Positions 54,677 to 63,578 of a DNA stretch of 64,000 nt are shown here, one piece after another. Under the pieces are notes generated by a model. That model saw only the letters and a list, made by a program, of their open reading frames with translations. It had not been told where the DNA came from and did no database searches. A program made the translations under genes and the position numbers. This DNA is from an uncultured Myxococcales bacterium (GTDB lineage Bacteria > Myxococcota_A > Polyangia > Polyangiales > Polyangiaceae): assembly GCA_937949945.1 (NCBI GenBank), contig CALFEQ010000006.1, positions 1 through 64,000 of the forward strand, given 5' to 3'. Within the stretch, counting starts at the first letter, position 1. Each line of letters starts with the position of its first letter.

Positions 54677-57049
54677 TCAGATCCCCTCGTCCATTCGCCG
54701 CATGCCCTCGAGCAGCAGCGCCTCGGCGGACTCGGCCACCACACGCTTCGGCGGCACGAACGTGGGATCCAGCGCGAACTCGCCGTCGGTGAAGCGGACC
54801 ATCGCGTAGAAGGCGTCGGCGCCCTGGAGGGAGCCGAGGATCGCGTTCGCGATCGCGCCCTCGAGGAAGTGGATCTCGCCGATCTTGCCGCCGCTCTTGA
54901 TCGTGAGCTTGCCCGTCTTCCGGCCGTGGAAGAGGACCTGGACGATGTCGGGCAGGCCCATCTCGCGCAGGCTGCCGCTGACGCCCTTCGCGCCGCCGCC
55001 CTTGCCGCTCTGGGCGCGCTGCTCGAGCATCGCCTTGATCTTCGCGACGAGCACGTCGGCCTGGACGGGCTTCGCGACGAAGTCGAGCGCGCCGTTCTCG
55101 AACGCACGCTGCGCCTCGGTCCTTCCCTGCTTGTGTGTGTGGACGATCCACGCGATGTCGCGGCCCCAGGGCTCCTTCTTCGCCTCGGAGAGGAACGCGA
55201 GGCCGTCCGCGTCGGGTAGGTCGACCTCGCTGACGACGAGATCGAACTCGGCGCCGTCCATCGACAAGAGGCGGCGGGCGGCGTCCGCGCTGCGCGCGAT
55301 CTTCACGTCGAAGCCCTGCTCCACCATCCGGAGCTCGAGCACCGTCGACTCCTCCGGATCGGGGTCGATGACGAGCGCACGGTGCCGGTTGGCGAGGAGC
55401 TTCGCCTTCATGTCCTCGCCGAGGACGAGCGACTTGAAGAGATCGAGGATCCCCGGATCGAAGATGGTCCCCTTGTGCTGCGAGAGGACCTCCATCGCCT
55501 CCGCCGGCGTGAGCACCTTCCGGAACGGGTTGCGGGGGTTCTGCGTCAGATCCGCGTAGGTGTCGGCGACGGCGAGCAGGCGCGCGCCGAGCGGGATCTC
55601 CTTGCCGACGAGCTTGTCGGGGAAGCCCTTGCCGTCGAACCGCTCGTACATGTGGAAGACGGCGTTCTTGATCGACGGCGGCAGGCGCACGGCCTCGAGG
55701 AGCCGCAGCGGCGTGTCGAACGCCTTCTGGGCCGCGAGGCGATGCCCCTCGTACTCGCTGCAGTTGAGGGCAGTCAGGTGGAACTGCCCCATCTTCCCGA
55801 TGTCGTGGATGTGGCCGGCGATGATGACGGAGTAGACGTCGGCCTTCTCGAGGTTCATCCGCTCCGCGACGCGGCGGAGCAAACGCGCGACCTGCGAGGA
55901 ATGGCCGCGAAGCTCCTGGCGCGCGTTCTCGAGCAAGCTCACGAGCACCGTGAGCAGCTCGATCGTCATGTCGTTCTGGAGCGGGTTCGGAGGCGCCTCG
56001 GCGACCGCCGACGGTGCCACGACGCGATTCGTGAGCACCGAGGGCTCCTGCGGAGGCGGCAGGTCGACCGACGCACGCGTGCGCGCCCTCTGCGGCTGCG
56101 GCATCGGCGGCTCGCGCGCGGGCACCGGAGGCGGCGGCGCTGAGAGCGACGTGTCCGCGGTGATGCGCTTGACCGAGGGCATCTTGGCGCCGGGACGCGC
56201 TTCCATCCCTGCGCCGTGAGGCGCCATGCGCGGGTCGTCCATCGCCAACGGCGCGTTCCGTCCGGCCCGGTGATGCGGGAGCGGAGGCGGCTGCGGCGTC
56301 GGCGGCATGTCGAGGTCGGGCGAGCTCTGGCGCGGGCCGCGCGCGTACTCGAACTCGGGCGCGCTCGGACGCGCCCCGCGCGAGAAGTCGGCGTCGCCCT
56401 CGAGATCGGGATGCGATCGCCTCGGCGCCGGCGGCGGCGAGATGCGATCGAACGTGTTCTCCTCGTCCCTCGTCGTGTTGCGGCGGAACGTGTCCCGAGC
56501 GGACATCACGCGGCCGTCCGCCAGGACCTGTTGGCCGAACTCGTACGGGACCACGCGCTCGAAGCGCTCGAACGCGCGCGGGTCGCCGGCGTGGTGCTTT
56601 CGGATCGCGGCGGCCACCGCGGCCGGCCGGGCGACGAACGCCTTCACGTCGCGCGCGCCGGAGACGAGCTTCACCTCGCGCAAGAGCTCGACGTTCTCCG
56701 GGTCGGGCGTGACGATGCTGAGGACGTTCGTCTGCCGATCGAAGAGGACCGGGAACACGCCGAGCGTCTCGGCGACGCGCCGCGGGATCATCTGCACGGT
56801 CGAACGCGGGATGTCCGCCTTCGACAGCTTCTCGGCCGAGACGAAGTGCGTGCGGTAGATGCCGGACAGCGCCTTGAGGAGGTCCGTCTCGCTCAGGATG
56901 TCGTTGTCGATGAGGACGTCCTCGGCGCGCTCGTTGGTGGCGTGGACCAAAGAGAGCGCACGCTCATACTGCGACCGTCCGAGCACCTGCGCATGATGCA
57001 GCTGATGCAGCAGATCGACGGCCTTGGCTTTGGACGCCTGGGCGTTCAC
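54677..57049 (-). CDS. MshEN / HD-GYP / receiver / DUF4388 hybrid signalling protein
   Basis: 790 aa, GTG start. Order: an MshEN-like N-terminal domain (about 1-150, VLGRSQYERALSLVHATNER), a disordered Pro-rich linker (about 200-330), an HD-GYP-type phosphodiesterase (about 365-530, AGHIHDIGKMGQFHLTAL and ERFDGKGFPDKLVGKEIPLG), a receiver (about 555-680) and a C-terminal DUF4388/PATAN-like domain (GLPDIVQVLFHGRKTGKLTI). The receiver's phospho-acceptor position reads DLVVSEVDLPDADG, with Glu in place of Asp, so it may be permanently active-like. MshEN domains can bind cyclic di-GMP, so it may both sense and degrade it. Confidence 0.85.
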   Translation of the reverse strand: MNAQASKAKAVDLLHQLHHAQVLGRSQYERALSLVHATNERAEDVLIDNDILSETDLLKALSGIYRTHFVSAEKLSKADIPRSTVQMIPRRVAETLGVFPVLFDRQTNVLSIVTPDPENVELLREVKLVSGARDVKAFVARPAAVAAAIRKHHAGDPRAFERFERVVPYEFGQQVLADGRVMSARDTFRRNTTRDEENTFDRISPPPAPRRSHPDLEGDADFSRGARPSAPEFEYARGPRQSSPDLDMPPTPQPPPLPHHRAGRNAPLAMDDPRMAPHGAGMEARPGAKMPSVKRITADTSLSAPPPPVPAREPPMPQPQRARTRASVDLPPPQEPSVLTNRVVAPSAVAEAPPNPLQNDMTIELLTVLVSLLENARQELRGHSSQVARLLRRVAERMNLEKADVYSVIIAGHIHDIGKMGQFHLTALNCSEYEGHRLAAQKAFDTPLRLLEAVRLPPSIKNAVFHMYERFDGKGFPDKLVGKEIPLGARLLAVADTYADLTQNPRNPFRKVLTPAEAMEVLSQHKGTIFDPGILDLFKSLVLGEDMKAKLLANRHRALVIDPDPEESTVLELRMVEQGFDVKIARSADAARRLLSMDGAEFDLVVSEVDLPDADGLAFLSEAKKEPWGRDIAWIVHTHKQGRTEAQRAFENGALDFVAKPVQADVLVAKIKAMLEQRAQSGKGGGAKGVSGSLREMGLPDIVQVLFHGRKTGKLTIKSGGKIGEIHFLEGAIANAILGSLQGADAFYAMVRFTDGEFALDPTFVPPKRVVAESAEALLLEGMRRMDEGI

Positions 57050-57069
57050 GGAAGTGACCGCCCTCCATT

Positions 57070-57717
57070 CTATCCCTGCTCACCCGCCCTTTGGCGTACG
57101 AAACTCAGAAGAAAATCGAGCGCCACCCGGTTCTGGCCCCCCTCGGGGATGACGATGTCGGCGAACCGCTTCGAGGGCTCGACGAACGCCAGGTGCATCG
57201 GCCGGACGGTCTCGTAGTATTGCTTCCGAACCTGCGCGAACGTGCGGCCGCGCTGTTCCAGATCGCGCCGGATCCTGCGCATCACGCGAATGTCCGGGTC
57301 GGTGTCGACGTACAGCTTCACCTCGAACCTCGACCGGAGCCGATCGTCGGCCAGGACCAGGATGCCCTCGACGACGATGACCGCGGCGGGCTGAATGAGG
57401 ACGCCCTCCTTCAGCCGGTCGTGGATCGTGAAATCGTACGTCGGCCGAATGATCGGCTGCCCGGTCCTCAGCGCGTCGAGGTGCGAGATCAGAAGGTCGA
57501 GCTCGAGCGCATCCGGATGGTCGTAGTTGACGTGCGCCCGCTCGGCCTCGGGCAGGTGCGATTGCGAGCGATAATAGTGATCCTGCTGGAGGAGCACTCC
57601 CCGCCCTTCGGGGAGCGCGTCGAGAATCGCCTTGGCGATCGTGCTCTTCCCGGAACCGGATCCCCCCGCGATCCCCAGGATGAGCGGTGGTCGAAAATTA
57701 GGTGGGGGCGGCTGCAT
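57070..57717 (-). CDS. udk: Uridine kinase
   Basis: 215 aa. Walker A in LGIAGGSGSGKSTIAKAIL (about 14-32). Downstream are LLQQDHYYRSQSHLPEAERA, NYDHPDALELDLLISHL and VVVEGILVLADDRLRSRFEV, all diagnostic of uridine/cytidine kinase. The FAQVRKQYYETVRPMHLAFV block and the IVIPEGGQNRVALDFLL tail complete the fold. It phosphorylates uridine and cytidine with a nucleotide triphosphate for pyrimidine salvage. It lies 20 nt upstream of the HD-GYP hybrid gene, on the same strand, so it may be the first gene of that operon. Confidence 0.95.
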   Translation of the reverse strand: MQPPPPNFRPPLILGIAGGSGSGKSTIAKAILDALPEGRGVLLQQDHYYRSQSHLPEAERAHVNYDHPDALELDLLISHLDALRTGQPIIRPTYDFTIHDRLKEGVLIQPAAVIVVEGILVLADDRLRSRFEVKLYVDTDPDIRVMRRIRRDLEQRGRTFAQVRKQYYETVRPMHLAFVEPSKRFADIVIPEGGQNRVALDFLLSFVRQRAGEQG

Positions 57718-57879
57718 CGAGCGCCATCCCTAGCACAGGACGCGCGCGGCGAAAGCCGCCTCGGCGTCCCCCGTCGGAAGCGCGCGGAGACGCCCTCGGA
57801 ACGCTCGAGGTTGACCCCGCGCCGGGCGGCGGAGGCGCCTCCTTCGGACGAGGTGTGAGCCCCTCCGCACGGGCGCCGA

Positions 57880-58608
57880 TCAATCGGCGGTGAGCCAGGC
57901 GAGCGGCCGGTGGTAGGTGCTGATCATGCGGTCGCCCGGGACCTTGTGGCCCATGCCGGGCACGAGCTTCACCTTGACCGGGACCTTGAGCTTCTTCAGC
58001 GTCTCTCCGACCTTCAAGGTGTTGGGAGCCACGCTGTCTTGCTCCCCCGTAAGGAGGTAGACCCGGCGCAGCTTGCGCTTGTCCTTGTCGAGCGCCTCGG
58101 TCACGTCGCCCCAGTACGCGTCGCTGGCGCCCAGGATGAGCCACCGGTTCCAGGTGCGCTGGTCGGCCAGCCCGACGTTCATCGCGACCCACGCGCCCTC
58201 GCTGAACCCGATGAGGACGTTGCCGCGGCGCTGGATCTTGCTCTTGTACTTCTCCTTGAGGGCGTCGAGCGTCGCATCGATGACGCGCTTCGCGTCGAGC
58301 GTCCCGCTCGTCCAGGTGCGTCCTCCGGACTCGGTCACCCCGGGCCCCTGTGGACACACGACCCACCCGAACTGGGTGCCCACGCGAGCCCACTTCCGGC
58401 AGTCCTCCCGGGGGTTACCGCCCCGCCCGTGGAGGTACATGATGACCGCCTTCGATTTGACGCGCGGCTTGTAATAGAAGGCGTCCGGGGCTCCGGGGAC
58501 CTGGATGCGGAGCGGATCGCCGATCCCGTCCTTCTTCTTGGCGGAGGCCTCGCGCGGAACCAGCGCGACAACCGCCGCCGCGATGAGAGCGCACAGCACC
58601 TGCCGCAT
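57880..58608 (-). CDS. Exported alpha/beta hydrolase
   Basis: 242 aa from the ATG at 58608. Signal peptide (MRQVLCALIAAAVVALVPRE, cleaved near ASA-KKK). The alpha/beta hydrolase core is visible: VIMYLHGRGGNPREDCRKWA (oxyanion region), the nucleophile serine in VLIGFSEGAWVAMNVGLA, an aspartate near VYLLTGEQDSVAP, and a C-terminal histidine in LVPGMGHKVPGD. It is probably a periplasmic esterase or peptidase-type enzyme; substrate unknown. Confidence 0.82.
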   Translation of the reverse strand: MRQVLCALIAAAVVALVPREASAKKKDGIGDPLRIQVPGAPDAFYYKPRVKSKAVIMYLHGRGGNPREDCRKWARVGTQFGWVVCPQGPGVTESGGRTWTSGTLDAKRVIDATLDALKEKYKSKIQRRGNVLIGFSEGAWVAMNVGLADQRTWNRWLILGASDAYWGDVTEALDKDKRKLRRVYLLTGEQDSVAPNTLKVGETLKKLKVPVKVKLVPGMGHKVPGDRMISTYHRPLAWLTAD

Positions 58609-58708
58609 GGGGAGCCGAGCATAGTCAGCGACGTCGCGGAGGCAACCCTCTGTGAGGGGTGGGCGACTCACGGGGCGAGGGGGGCGAGGGCAGGAGGCAT
58701 CAGTTGTA

Positions 58709-58737
58709 GGCTCCGGGCTCCAGGCTCCAGGCTCCAG
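58709..58737 (+). repeat. Heptanucleotide array GGCTCCR, 4 copies
   Basis: GGCTCCG, GGCTCCA, GGCTCCA, GGCTCCA, G, in the 169-nt gap between hemC and the hydrolase gene. This is the longest GGCTCCR array in the window. Confidence 0.75.
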
Positions 58738-58777
58738 TAAGGCCGGGCGCGGGCGGAACTGGCGCCTCTGGGCGCCC

Positions 58778-59710
58778 TCAGGCGAGCGCGGCGACCAACC
58801 GGTCGCCGACACGCTTGCCGAGCGCCGTCGCCTCCTCGTCCGTCGCGGGCCACGGGATGGTCTCGTCGTGGCGTTCGAGGCGCTTGGCGACGCCCGGGGC
58901 GTCGCCGGGCTCGGCGACGAAGGCGCGGAGGCGCATCGTCACGGCGCCGTTCGATTCGACGCGCTCGGCATGCGCGCCGAGCGGCGTCTTGCAGTCCGCC
59001 CCGAGCGCCGCGAGCACGCCTCGCTCGGCGTGGACGCAGCGGCTCGTCACCTCGTCCGCGAGGACGGCGAGGAGGGATCGTGTGGCGTCGTCGTCGGTGC
59101 GCGACTCGATCCCGAGCGCGCCCTGTCCGACCGCGGGCAGGCTGACGTCGGGAGAGAGGATCTCCGTCGCCCGGTCGGCGAGGCCGAGGCGCACGAGACC
59201 GGCGCGCGCGAGGACGATCGCATCGCACTCGCCGGCGTCGACCTTGCGGAGCCGCGTGTCGACGTTGCCGCGCATCGGCACGATGACGAGGTCGGGCCTC
59301 GCGGCACGGATCGCGATCGCGCGGCGAAGGCTGCTCGTGCCGACCTTCGCGCCCGGCGGCAGGTCGGCGAGCTTGCCGTTGCGAGGCGCGACCAAGACGT
59401 CGCGCGGATCCTCGCGCGCGGGGATGCACGTGATCGCGAGCCCGTCGGGCAAAGTCGCCGGAACGTCCTTGATCGAGTGGACGGCGATGTCGGCGCGGCG
59501 CTCGAGGAGCGCCTCCTCGATCTCCTTCACGAAGAGACCCTTGCCGCCGACCTCGGAGAGCGGGCGATCCTGGATCTTGTCGCCCGTCGTCACGACCTGC
59601 TCCTCGACGAGCTCGAGGTCGGGATGTGCCGCGCGGAGGCGGGCGACGAACGCTCGGCACTGCGCGAGAGCGAGGGCAGACCGGCGGGTGGCGTAGACGA
59701 GACGCGGCAT
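58778..59710 (-). CDS. hemC: Hydroxymethylbilane synthase (porphobilinogen deaminase)
   Basis: 310 aa. The start RLVYATRRSALALAQCRAFV, the catalytic loop FVKEIEEALLERRADIAVHS, the aspartate in DVPATLPDGLAI, and the dipyrromethane cofactor cysteine C240 (ALGADCKTPLGAHAERV) are all present. It polymerises four porphobilinogens into hydroxymethylbilane in the cytoplasm. Length matches the family. It shares the minus strand with hemA three genes away; hemD and hemB are not seen. Confidence 0.95.
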   Translation of the reverse strand: MPRLVYATRRSALALAQCRAFVARLRAAHPDLELVEEQVVTTGDKIQDRPLSEVGGKGLFVKEIEEALLERRADIAVHSIKDVPATLPDGLAITCIPAREDPRDVLVAPRNGKLADLPPGAKVGTSSLRRAIAIRAARPDLVIVPMRGNVDTRLRKVDAGECDAIVLARAGLVRLGLADRATEILSPDVSLPAVGQGALGIESRTDDDATRSLLAVLADEVTSRCVHAERGVLAALGADCKTPLGAHAERVESNGAVTMRLRAFVAEPGDAPGVAKRLERHDETIPWPATDEEATALGKRVGDRLVAALA

Positions 59711-59759
59711 GGCGCGAATATAGTGCAGCGCTCCGTCCGGCGCGCCGCCGTCGCCGATC

Positions 59760-60032
59760 TCAACCTCCGGAGAGCGCCTGGAGGATGTAGACGTGATCGT
59801 GAGGCGCGAGCGCGTCGCCGAGACGCTCGCGATCGTAGATGGGCTCCTCGCCGACGAAGACGTTGACGTGACGGCGGAGCCTGCCGGTCTCGTCGGTCAC
59901 GTACGATGCGAAGCCGGGGTAGCGCCGCTCGAGCTCGTCGATCAGCTCCCGCACGGTCGTGCCGGGGTACTCGCCCTCGGTGAGCGTCGGGAAGAAGCGC
60001 TGGAGGTGACGCGTGAACGTGACGTGGGGCAT
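59760..60032 (-). CDS. MoaD/ThiS family protein (sulfur-carrier-like)
   Basis: 90 aa, beta-grasp fold. The end LQALSGG supplies the terminal Gly-Gly typical of MoaD/ThiS sulfur carriers. The core VRELIDELERRYPGFASYV and VNVFVGEEPIYDR match. It lies 8 nt downstream of the sialidase-fold gene on the same strand, so the two are likely one operon. Which ligase or sulfurtransferase uses it is not evident; no moaE, moeB or thiF is here. Confidence 0.85.
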   Translation of the reverse strand: MPHVTFTRHLQRFFPTLTEGEYPGTTVRELIDELERRYPGFASYVTDETGRLRRHVNVFVGEEPIYDRERLGDALAPHDHVYILQALSGG

Positions 60033-60040
60033 CGCGCGAG

Positions 60041-61216
60041 TCAGGCGAACCGCACGGAGTGGACCGGCGGGAAGTTGTTGCCGATGCAGCGCCAGGTCTC
60101 GCCGCGATCCTCCGAGACGTAGACGTTGCCCGTCGTGCTTCCGAAGCACACGCAGTCGCCACGCGCGTCGAGCGCGTGGCGGTAGACGACGTCGTAGGCG
60201 TGCTCCTGCGGTAGCCCCTCGCGGAACGTCTGCCACGTCGCGCCGCCGTCCGTCGTGCGCGCCACGAACAGCGCGGCGCCGGGCGTCATGCGTTCGTCGT
60301 CGCCTTTCGCCGGGACCACCCACGCGGTGTTGCCGTCGCGTTCGTCGACCGCGATGGGGAACCCGAAGTGGACGGCGACCTCGGGGCGGCTCACCCGCTT
60401 CCACGTGCGAGCGCCGTCCTCGCTCGTGAACACGCCGGTGTGGTTCTGCTGCCAGAGCCGATCCGGCTGCCCCGGGCACATCGTCACGAAGTGAGGATCG
60501 TGTCCCCACTCCGCCTCGGGGTTCGGGAGGTAGTCGTTGAGCATGCCGCGGTTGCAGCCGTGCCAGGTCTTGCCGCCGTCGCGGGTCTCGAGGACGCCCG
60601 CGCACGAGACCGCGACGTAGACGTGATTCGAGTCGCGCGGATCGACGATGACCGAGTGGATGCCGGGGACGAACTCGCCGTAGGCGATCGCCGCGGGGGT
60701 GCCGCCCCAATGGTTCTTGCTCGTCGCGTCGCCGGCGAACAAGTCGCCGCCGCGGCTCTCGTGGTTCCAGAGCGGGCGATTGAGCTCCCAGGTCTCGCCG
60801 CCGTCGCGGCTCGTGAAGAGCCCGCCCGGCAGCGTGCCCGCATGGATGACGCCGGGCTGATCGGGGCCGGCGAACGCGAGCACCCAGACCTTGAGCAGCG
60901 TGGCCTCCTTGTAGGTCGTGGGCCGCTCGACCTCCGGTCCGGGCGTCGGCATGTGCTGCTCGATGAACCGCGCCCCCTTCGGATACGCGATCTGCGTGAT
61001 GTGCTCCCACGTCTTGCCGTCGTCCTTCGATCGCGAAAGCTTCGGGCCCCAGTGGGCGTGATCCATCGCGACCCAGATCGTCCCGTCGCGCGGGTCCTTC
61101 GCGGCGTAGCTGATCGACATGCCCGCGTGCGCGATGGGACGCGGCGTCCAGCGTCCTCCTTTCCGGTCGAGGATGAGCGTTCCTTTGCGCGTACCGAGGA
61201 GGATCTGATCGGACAT
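60041..61216 (-). CDS. Sialidase-fold (BNR/Asp-box) protein, exo-alpha-sialidase-like
   Basis: 391 aa beginning MSDQILLGTRKGTLILDRKG, with no signal peptide. Asp-box repeats S/T-x-D-x-G-x-T-W are clear: SKDDGKTWEH, SRDGGETWEL, TRDGGKTWHG, SEDGARTWKR, TTDGGATWQT and SEDRGETWRC. This predicts a six-bladed propeller. It is annotated sialidase-like by fold only; the arginine triad of true sialidases cannot be confirmed. It is followed by a MoaD/ThiS-like gene. I believe the pair recurs in other bacteria. Confidence 0.82.
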   Translation of the reverse strand: MSDQILLGTRKGTLILDRKGGRWTPRPIAHAGMSISYAAKDPRDGTIWVAMDHAHWGPKLSRSKDDGKTWEHITQIAYPKGARFIEQHMPTPGPEVERPTTYKEATLLKVWVLAFAGPDQPGVIHAGTLPGGLFTSRDGGETWELNRPLWNHESRGGDLFAGDATSKNHWGGTPAAIAYGEFVPGIHSVIVDPRDSNHVYVAVSCAGVLETRDGGKTWHGCNRGMLNDYLPNPEAEWGHDPHFVTMCPGQPDRLWQQNHTGVFTSEDGARTWKRVSRPEVAVHFGFPIAVDERDGNTAWVVPAKGDDERMTPGAALFVARTTDGGATWQTFREGLPQEHAYDVVYRHALDARGDCVCFGSTTGNVYVSEDRGETWRCIGNNFPPVHSVRFA

Positions 61217-61240
61217 GGACGCGCAGGCTACCGTGCCCCG

Positions 61241-61268
61241 AGCGCCAGGTCATCGGTGCCAGGCGTCA
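61241..61268 (+). repeat. Heptanucleotide array GGYGYCA, about 4 degenerate copies
   Basis: AGCGCCA, GGTCATC, GGTGCCA, GGCGTCA, reaching the hemA stop at 61266. Related to the GGCSTCR array at 38549, but more degenerate, so less certain. Confidence 0.4.
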
Positions 61269-62642
61269 GTTGGCGAGCCGCTCCTCGCTCTCCCCGGCGG
61301 ACGCCTTGCCTGCGACCTTCGCGGGCTCCTCTTCCTGTGCGGCGGGCGCGGGCAGATCGAACAGGTGCTGCACGGCGCGCACGAGATCGTTGCCGTCGCT
61401 CTCGCCGGCAGCCTCGCGCAGGCGCGTCGTCGGCGCATGGAGGAGCTTGTTCGTCGCGCTCTCGATCATCTGCGCGAGCGCCGCGCGCTCGCCCTCGCCG
61501 AGGTGCTTCAGGCGCGTGCCGAGGGTGCGTTCGAGCTCGGCGACGAGCACGCCCTTGGTCTTCGCGCGGAGCGCCACGATCGTCGGGTTCACGTTCAGGC
61601 CGCGCGCCCACTTGACCCACTCGGCGAGCTCGGCCTCGACGATCTTCTCCGCGGCGGCGACCTCCTTCTGCCGCGACTTCATGTTCTCCGCGACCTCGTG
61701 CTCGAGATCGTCGACGTTGTAGACGTAGGCGTTGTCGATCTGCTCGTGGATCTGCGGGTCGACGTTTCGCGGGACGGCGATGTCGATGAAGAACAGCGTG
61801 CGGCCCTTGCGCTGCTTCATCACGCGCTTCACGAGGTCGCGCGTGATGACGTAGCTCTTGCTCGAGGTGGACGCGACGACGACGTCGGAGATCAGGAGCT
61901 CCGACTCGAGCTGATCGAGCGGAGCGGCCGTCGCGCCGAAGTGGGCGGCGAGGCTCGCCGCTCGTTCGAAGCTCCGGTTGCAGATGCGGACCGCCTTCGC
62001 CTGCTGTCCGAGGCTCCTCGCGGCGGCCTCGGCCATCTCGCCTGCGCCGACGAGGAGCACCGTGCGATCGCGCAGGTCGCCGAAGATGCGTTTCGCGAGA
62101 TCGACGGCGACGCTGGAGATGCTCACCATGCCCGCGCCGAGCTGCGTCTCGGTGCGGACACGCTTGGCGACGGTGAACGCGCGTCGCACGCAGCGCGAGA
62201 GGTGGCTGCGCAGGGCGCCGGCGGCGACGGCCGCCTCGTACGCGTCCTTCACCTGGCCGAGGATCTGCGGCTCGCCGAGGACCATCGAGTCGAGGCTCGC
62301 GGCGACGCGGAAGACGTGCCGGACGGCGTCCTCTCCGCTGCGCTCGTACAGCCACTCGCGCAGCTCCTCGACGGACGACGCGCCGATGTGATCGCGCAGC
62401 GCCTCGCGGATCGCGCGCGACGCGCGCTGCACCGACTCTTCGTGGCTGCCCGCGATCTTCGGCAGCCCGATCACCTCGACGCGGTTGCACGTCGAGAGGA
62501 ACATCGCCTCGTCGATCTCCTTGCGCGCCGTCAGTCGGGCGAGCACCTCCGGCAGGACGTCCGGACCGCTCGCGAATCGCTCGCGCACCTCGACCGGGGC
62601 GGTCTTGTGCGAGAGCCCGATGACGACGACCGGCAGTGTCAT
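61266..62642 (-). CDS. hemA: Glutamyl-tRNA reductase
   Basis: 458 aa. The catalytic cysteine is C52 in MFLSTCNRVEVIGLP. SLDSMVLGEPQILGQVKDAY and the NADPH-binding VLLVGAGEMAEAAARSL are family hallmarks. The C-terminal dimerisation helices (NPTIVALRAKTKGVLVAELE) and an extra Ala/Glu/Pro tail follow. It reduces glutamyl-tRNA to glutamate-1-semialdehyde, the first step of C5 heme synthesis. Its ATG overlaps the stop of the CcsA-like gene by 4 nt. Confidence 0.95.
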   Translation of the reverse strand: MTLPVVVIGLSHKTAPVEVRERFASGPDVLPEVLARLTARKEIDEAMFLSTCNRVEVIGLPKIAGSHEESVQRASRAIREALRDHIGASSVEELREWLYERSGEDAVRHVFRVAASLDSMVLGEPQILGQVKDAYEAAVAAGALRSHLSRCVRRAFTVAKRVRTETQLGAGMVSISSVAVDLAKRIFGDLRDRTVLLVGAGEMAEAAARSLGQQAKAVRICNRSFERAASLAAHFGATAAPLDQLESELLISDVVVASTSSKSYVITRDLVKRVMKQRKGRTLFFIDIAVPRNVDPQIHEQIDNAYVYNVDDLEHEVAENMKSRQKEVAAAEKIVEAELAEWVKWARGLNVNPTIVALRAKTKGVLVAELERTLGTRLKHLGEGERAALAQMIESATNKLLHAPTTRLREAAGESDGNDLVRAVQHLFDLPAPAAQEEEPAKVAGKASAGESEERLAN

Positions 62643-63535
62643 GGTGTGGACGATGCCTCGGCGGATCCGAGCGCCAGCGCAGCCGTCGCCGGAGCCTCGA
62701 CCTCGTCGGCCACCGCGGCCGACGGCTGAGGCGCGCGCAACAGATAGATCATCAGCACGACCAGCGAGAAGGCGTAGCCCGCGATCGTCCCGTACGCGGC
62801 TCGGCGTCCCCGCCAGCCCGCGGCCGCACGGAGGAACAGCACGCCGGCGATGACGAGCCACGTCACGTACCCGAAGACGGCTCGGAGCACCTCGCCGGGC
62901 GCGCCCATCTCCACGTGGCGCGCCCAGAGCGTGCCGGTGACGATGCCGATGGTGAGCAGCGGGAAGCCCGCGACGAGGAAGCGATGCTCGGCGCGGTCGA
63001 GGACGTCGAGCGGCGGCAGGCGCTTGAAGACGCCGTCGATGCGCTTCCGCTTCAGGAGCCGCTCCTGGATCAAGTAGAGGGCGGCCGCCGAGAACGCGAG
63101 CGTGAAGAGCGCGACGCCGAACAGGTTCGTCGCCACGTGGAACGGCAGGATGGCGCTCTTGATGCGCGCGCCCGGCTCTTCGCCTCCGCCCACGAAGCGC
63201 GAGGCGAGCAACGACGTGAGCGCCAGCGGCGCGACGAACGCGCCCGCGACCTCGATGCGATAGCGCTTGCGCGCGAGCACGTAAGCCACGCACATCGACA
63301 TCGACGCGACGCTCATCGGGAAGTGGATCCCCTCGACGGGGCACCTCCGGAGGACGAGCGACGCGATGACGATGTGCCCCGCGTGCAAGAGCGCGCCGGC
63401 GCCGATGAGCCGCGGTCCGAGCACGCCGACGTCGCCCTTGCCGCGCGTGAGGAAGCGAAGGAACAGCACGGACGCCGCCACGTACGTCGCGACCGTCAGG
63501 TAGAACAGCGCGTCCGCGATACCTTCGCTCATCAT
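62639..63535 (-). CDS. CcsA/HemX-like cytochrome assembly membrane protein
   Basis: 298 aa with eight or so hydrophobic segments. It has an N-terminal FYLTVATYVAASVLFLRFL, a conserved-type histidine in GAGALLHAGHIVIASLVL, and ILPFHVATNLFGVALFTLAF. Later segments include GIVTGTLWARHVEMGAP, similar to the W-rich heme-handling loop of CcsA. Gene order before hemA, with a 4-nt overlap, matches HemX in the Bacillus hemAX-type arrangement, where it lowers HemA abundance, but a role in cytochrome c synthesis is equally possible. Confidence 0.85.
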   Translation of the reverse strand: MMSEGIADALFYLTVATYVAASVLFLRFLTRGKGDVGVLGPRLIGAGALLHAGHIVIASLVLRRCPVEGIHFPMSVASMSMCVAYVLARKRYRIEVAGAFVAPLALTSLLASRFVGGGEEPGARIKSAILPFHVATNLFGVALFTLAFSAAALYLIQERLLKRKRIDGVFKRLPPLDVLDRAEHRFLVAGFPLLTIGIVTGTLWARHVEMGAPGEVLRAVFGYVTWLVIAGVLFLRAAAGWRGRRAAYGTIAGYAFSLVVLMIYLLRAPQPSAAVADEVEAPATAALALGSAEASSTP

Positions 63536-63546
63536 CCCCCCCGGAG

Positions 63547-63573
63547 CCTTCCGCCTTCTGCCTTCCGCCTCCG
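63547..63573 (+). repeat. Heptanucleotide array CCTTCYG, 3-4 copies
   Basis: CCTTCCG, CCTTCTG, CCTTCCG, then CCTCCG, in the 43-nt gap between the unknown 139-aa gene and the CcsA-like gene. It is a different unit from the other arrays, but has the same 7-bp period. Confidence 0.65.
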
Positions 63574-63578
63574 CTTCT

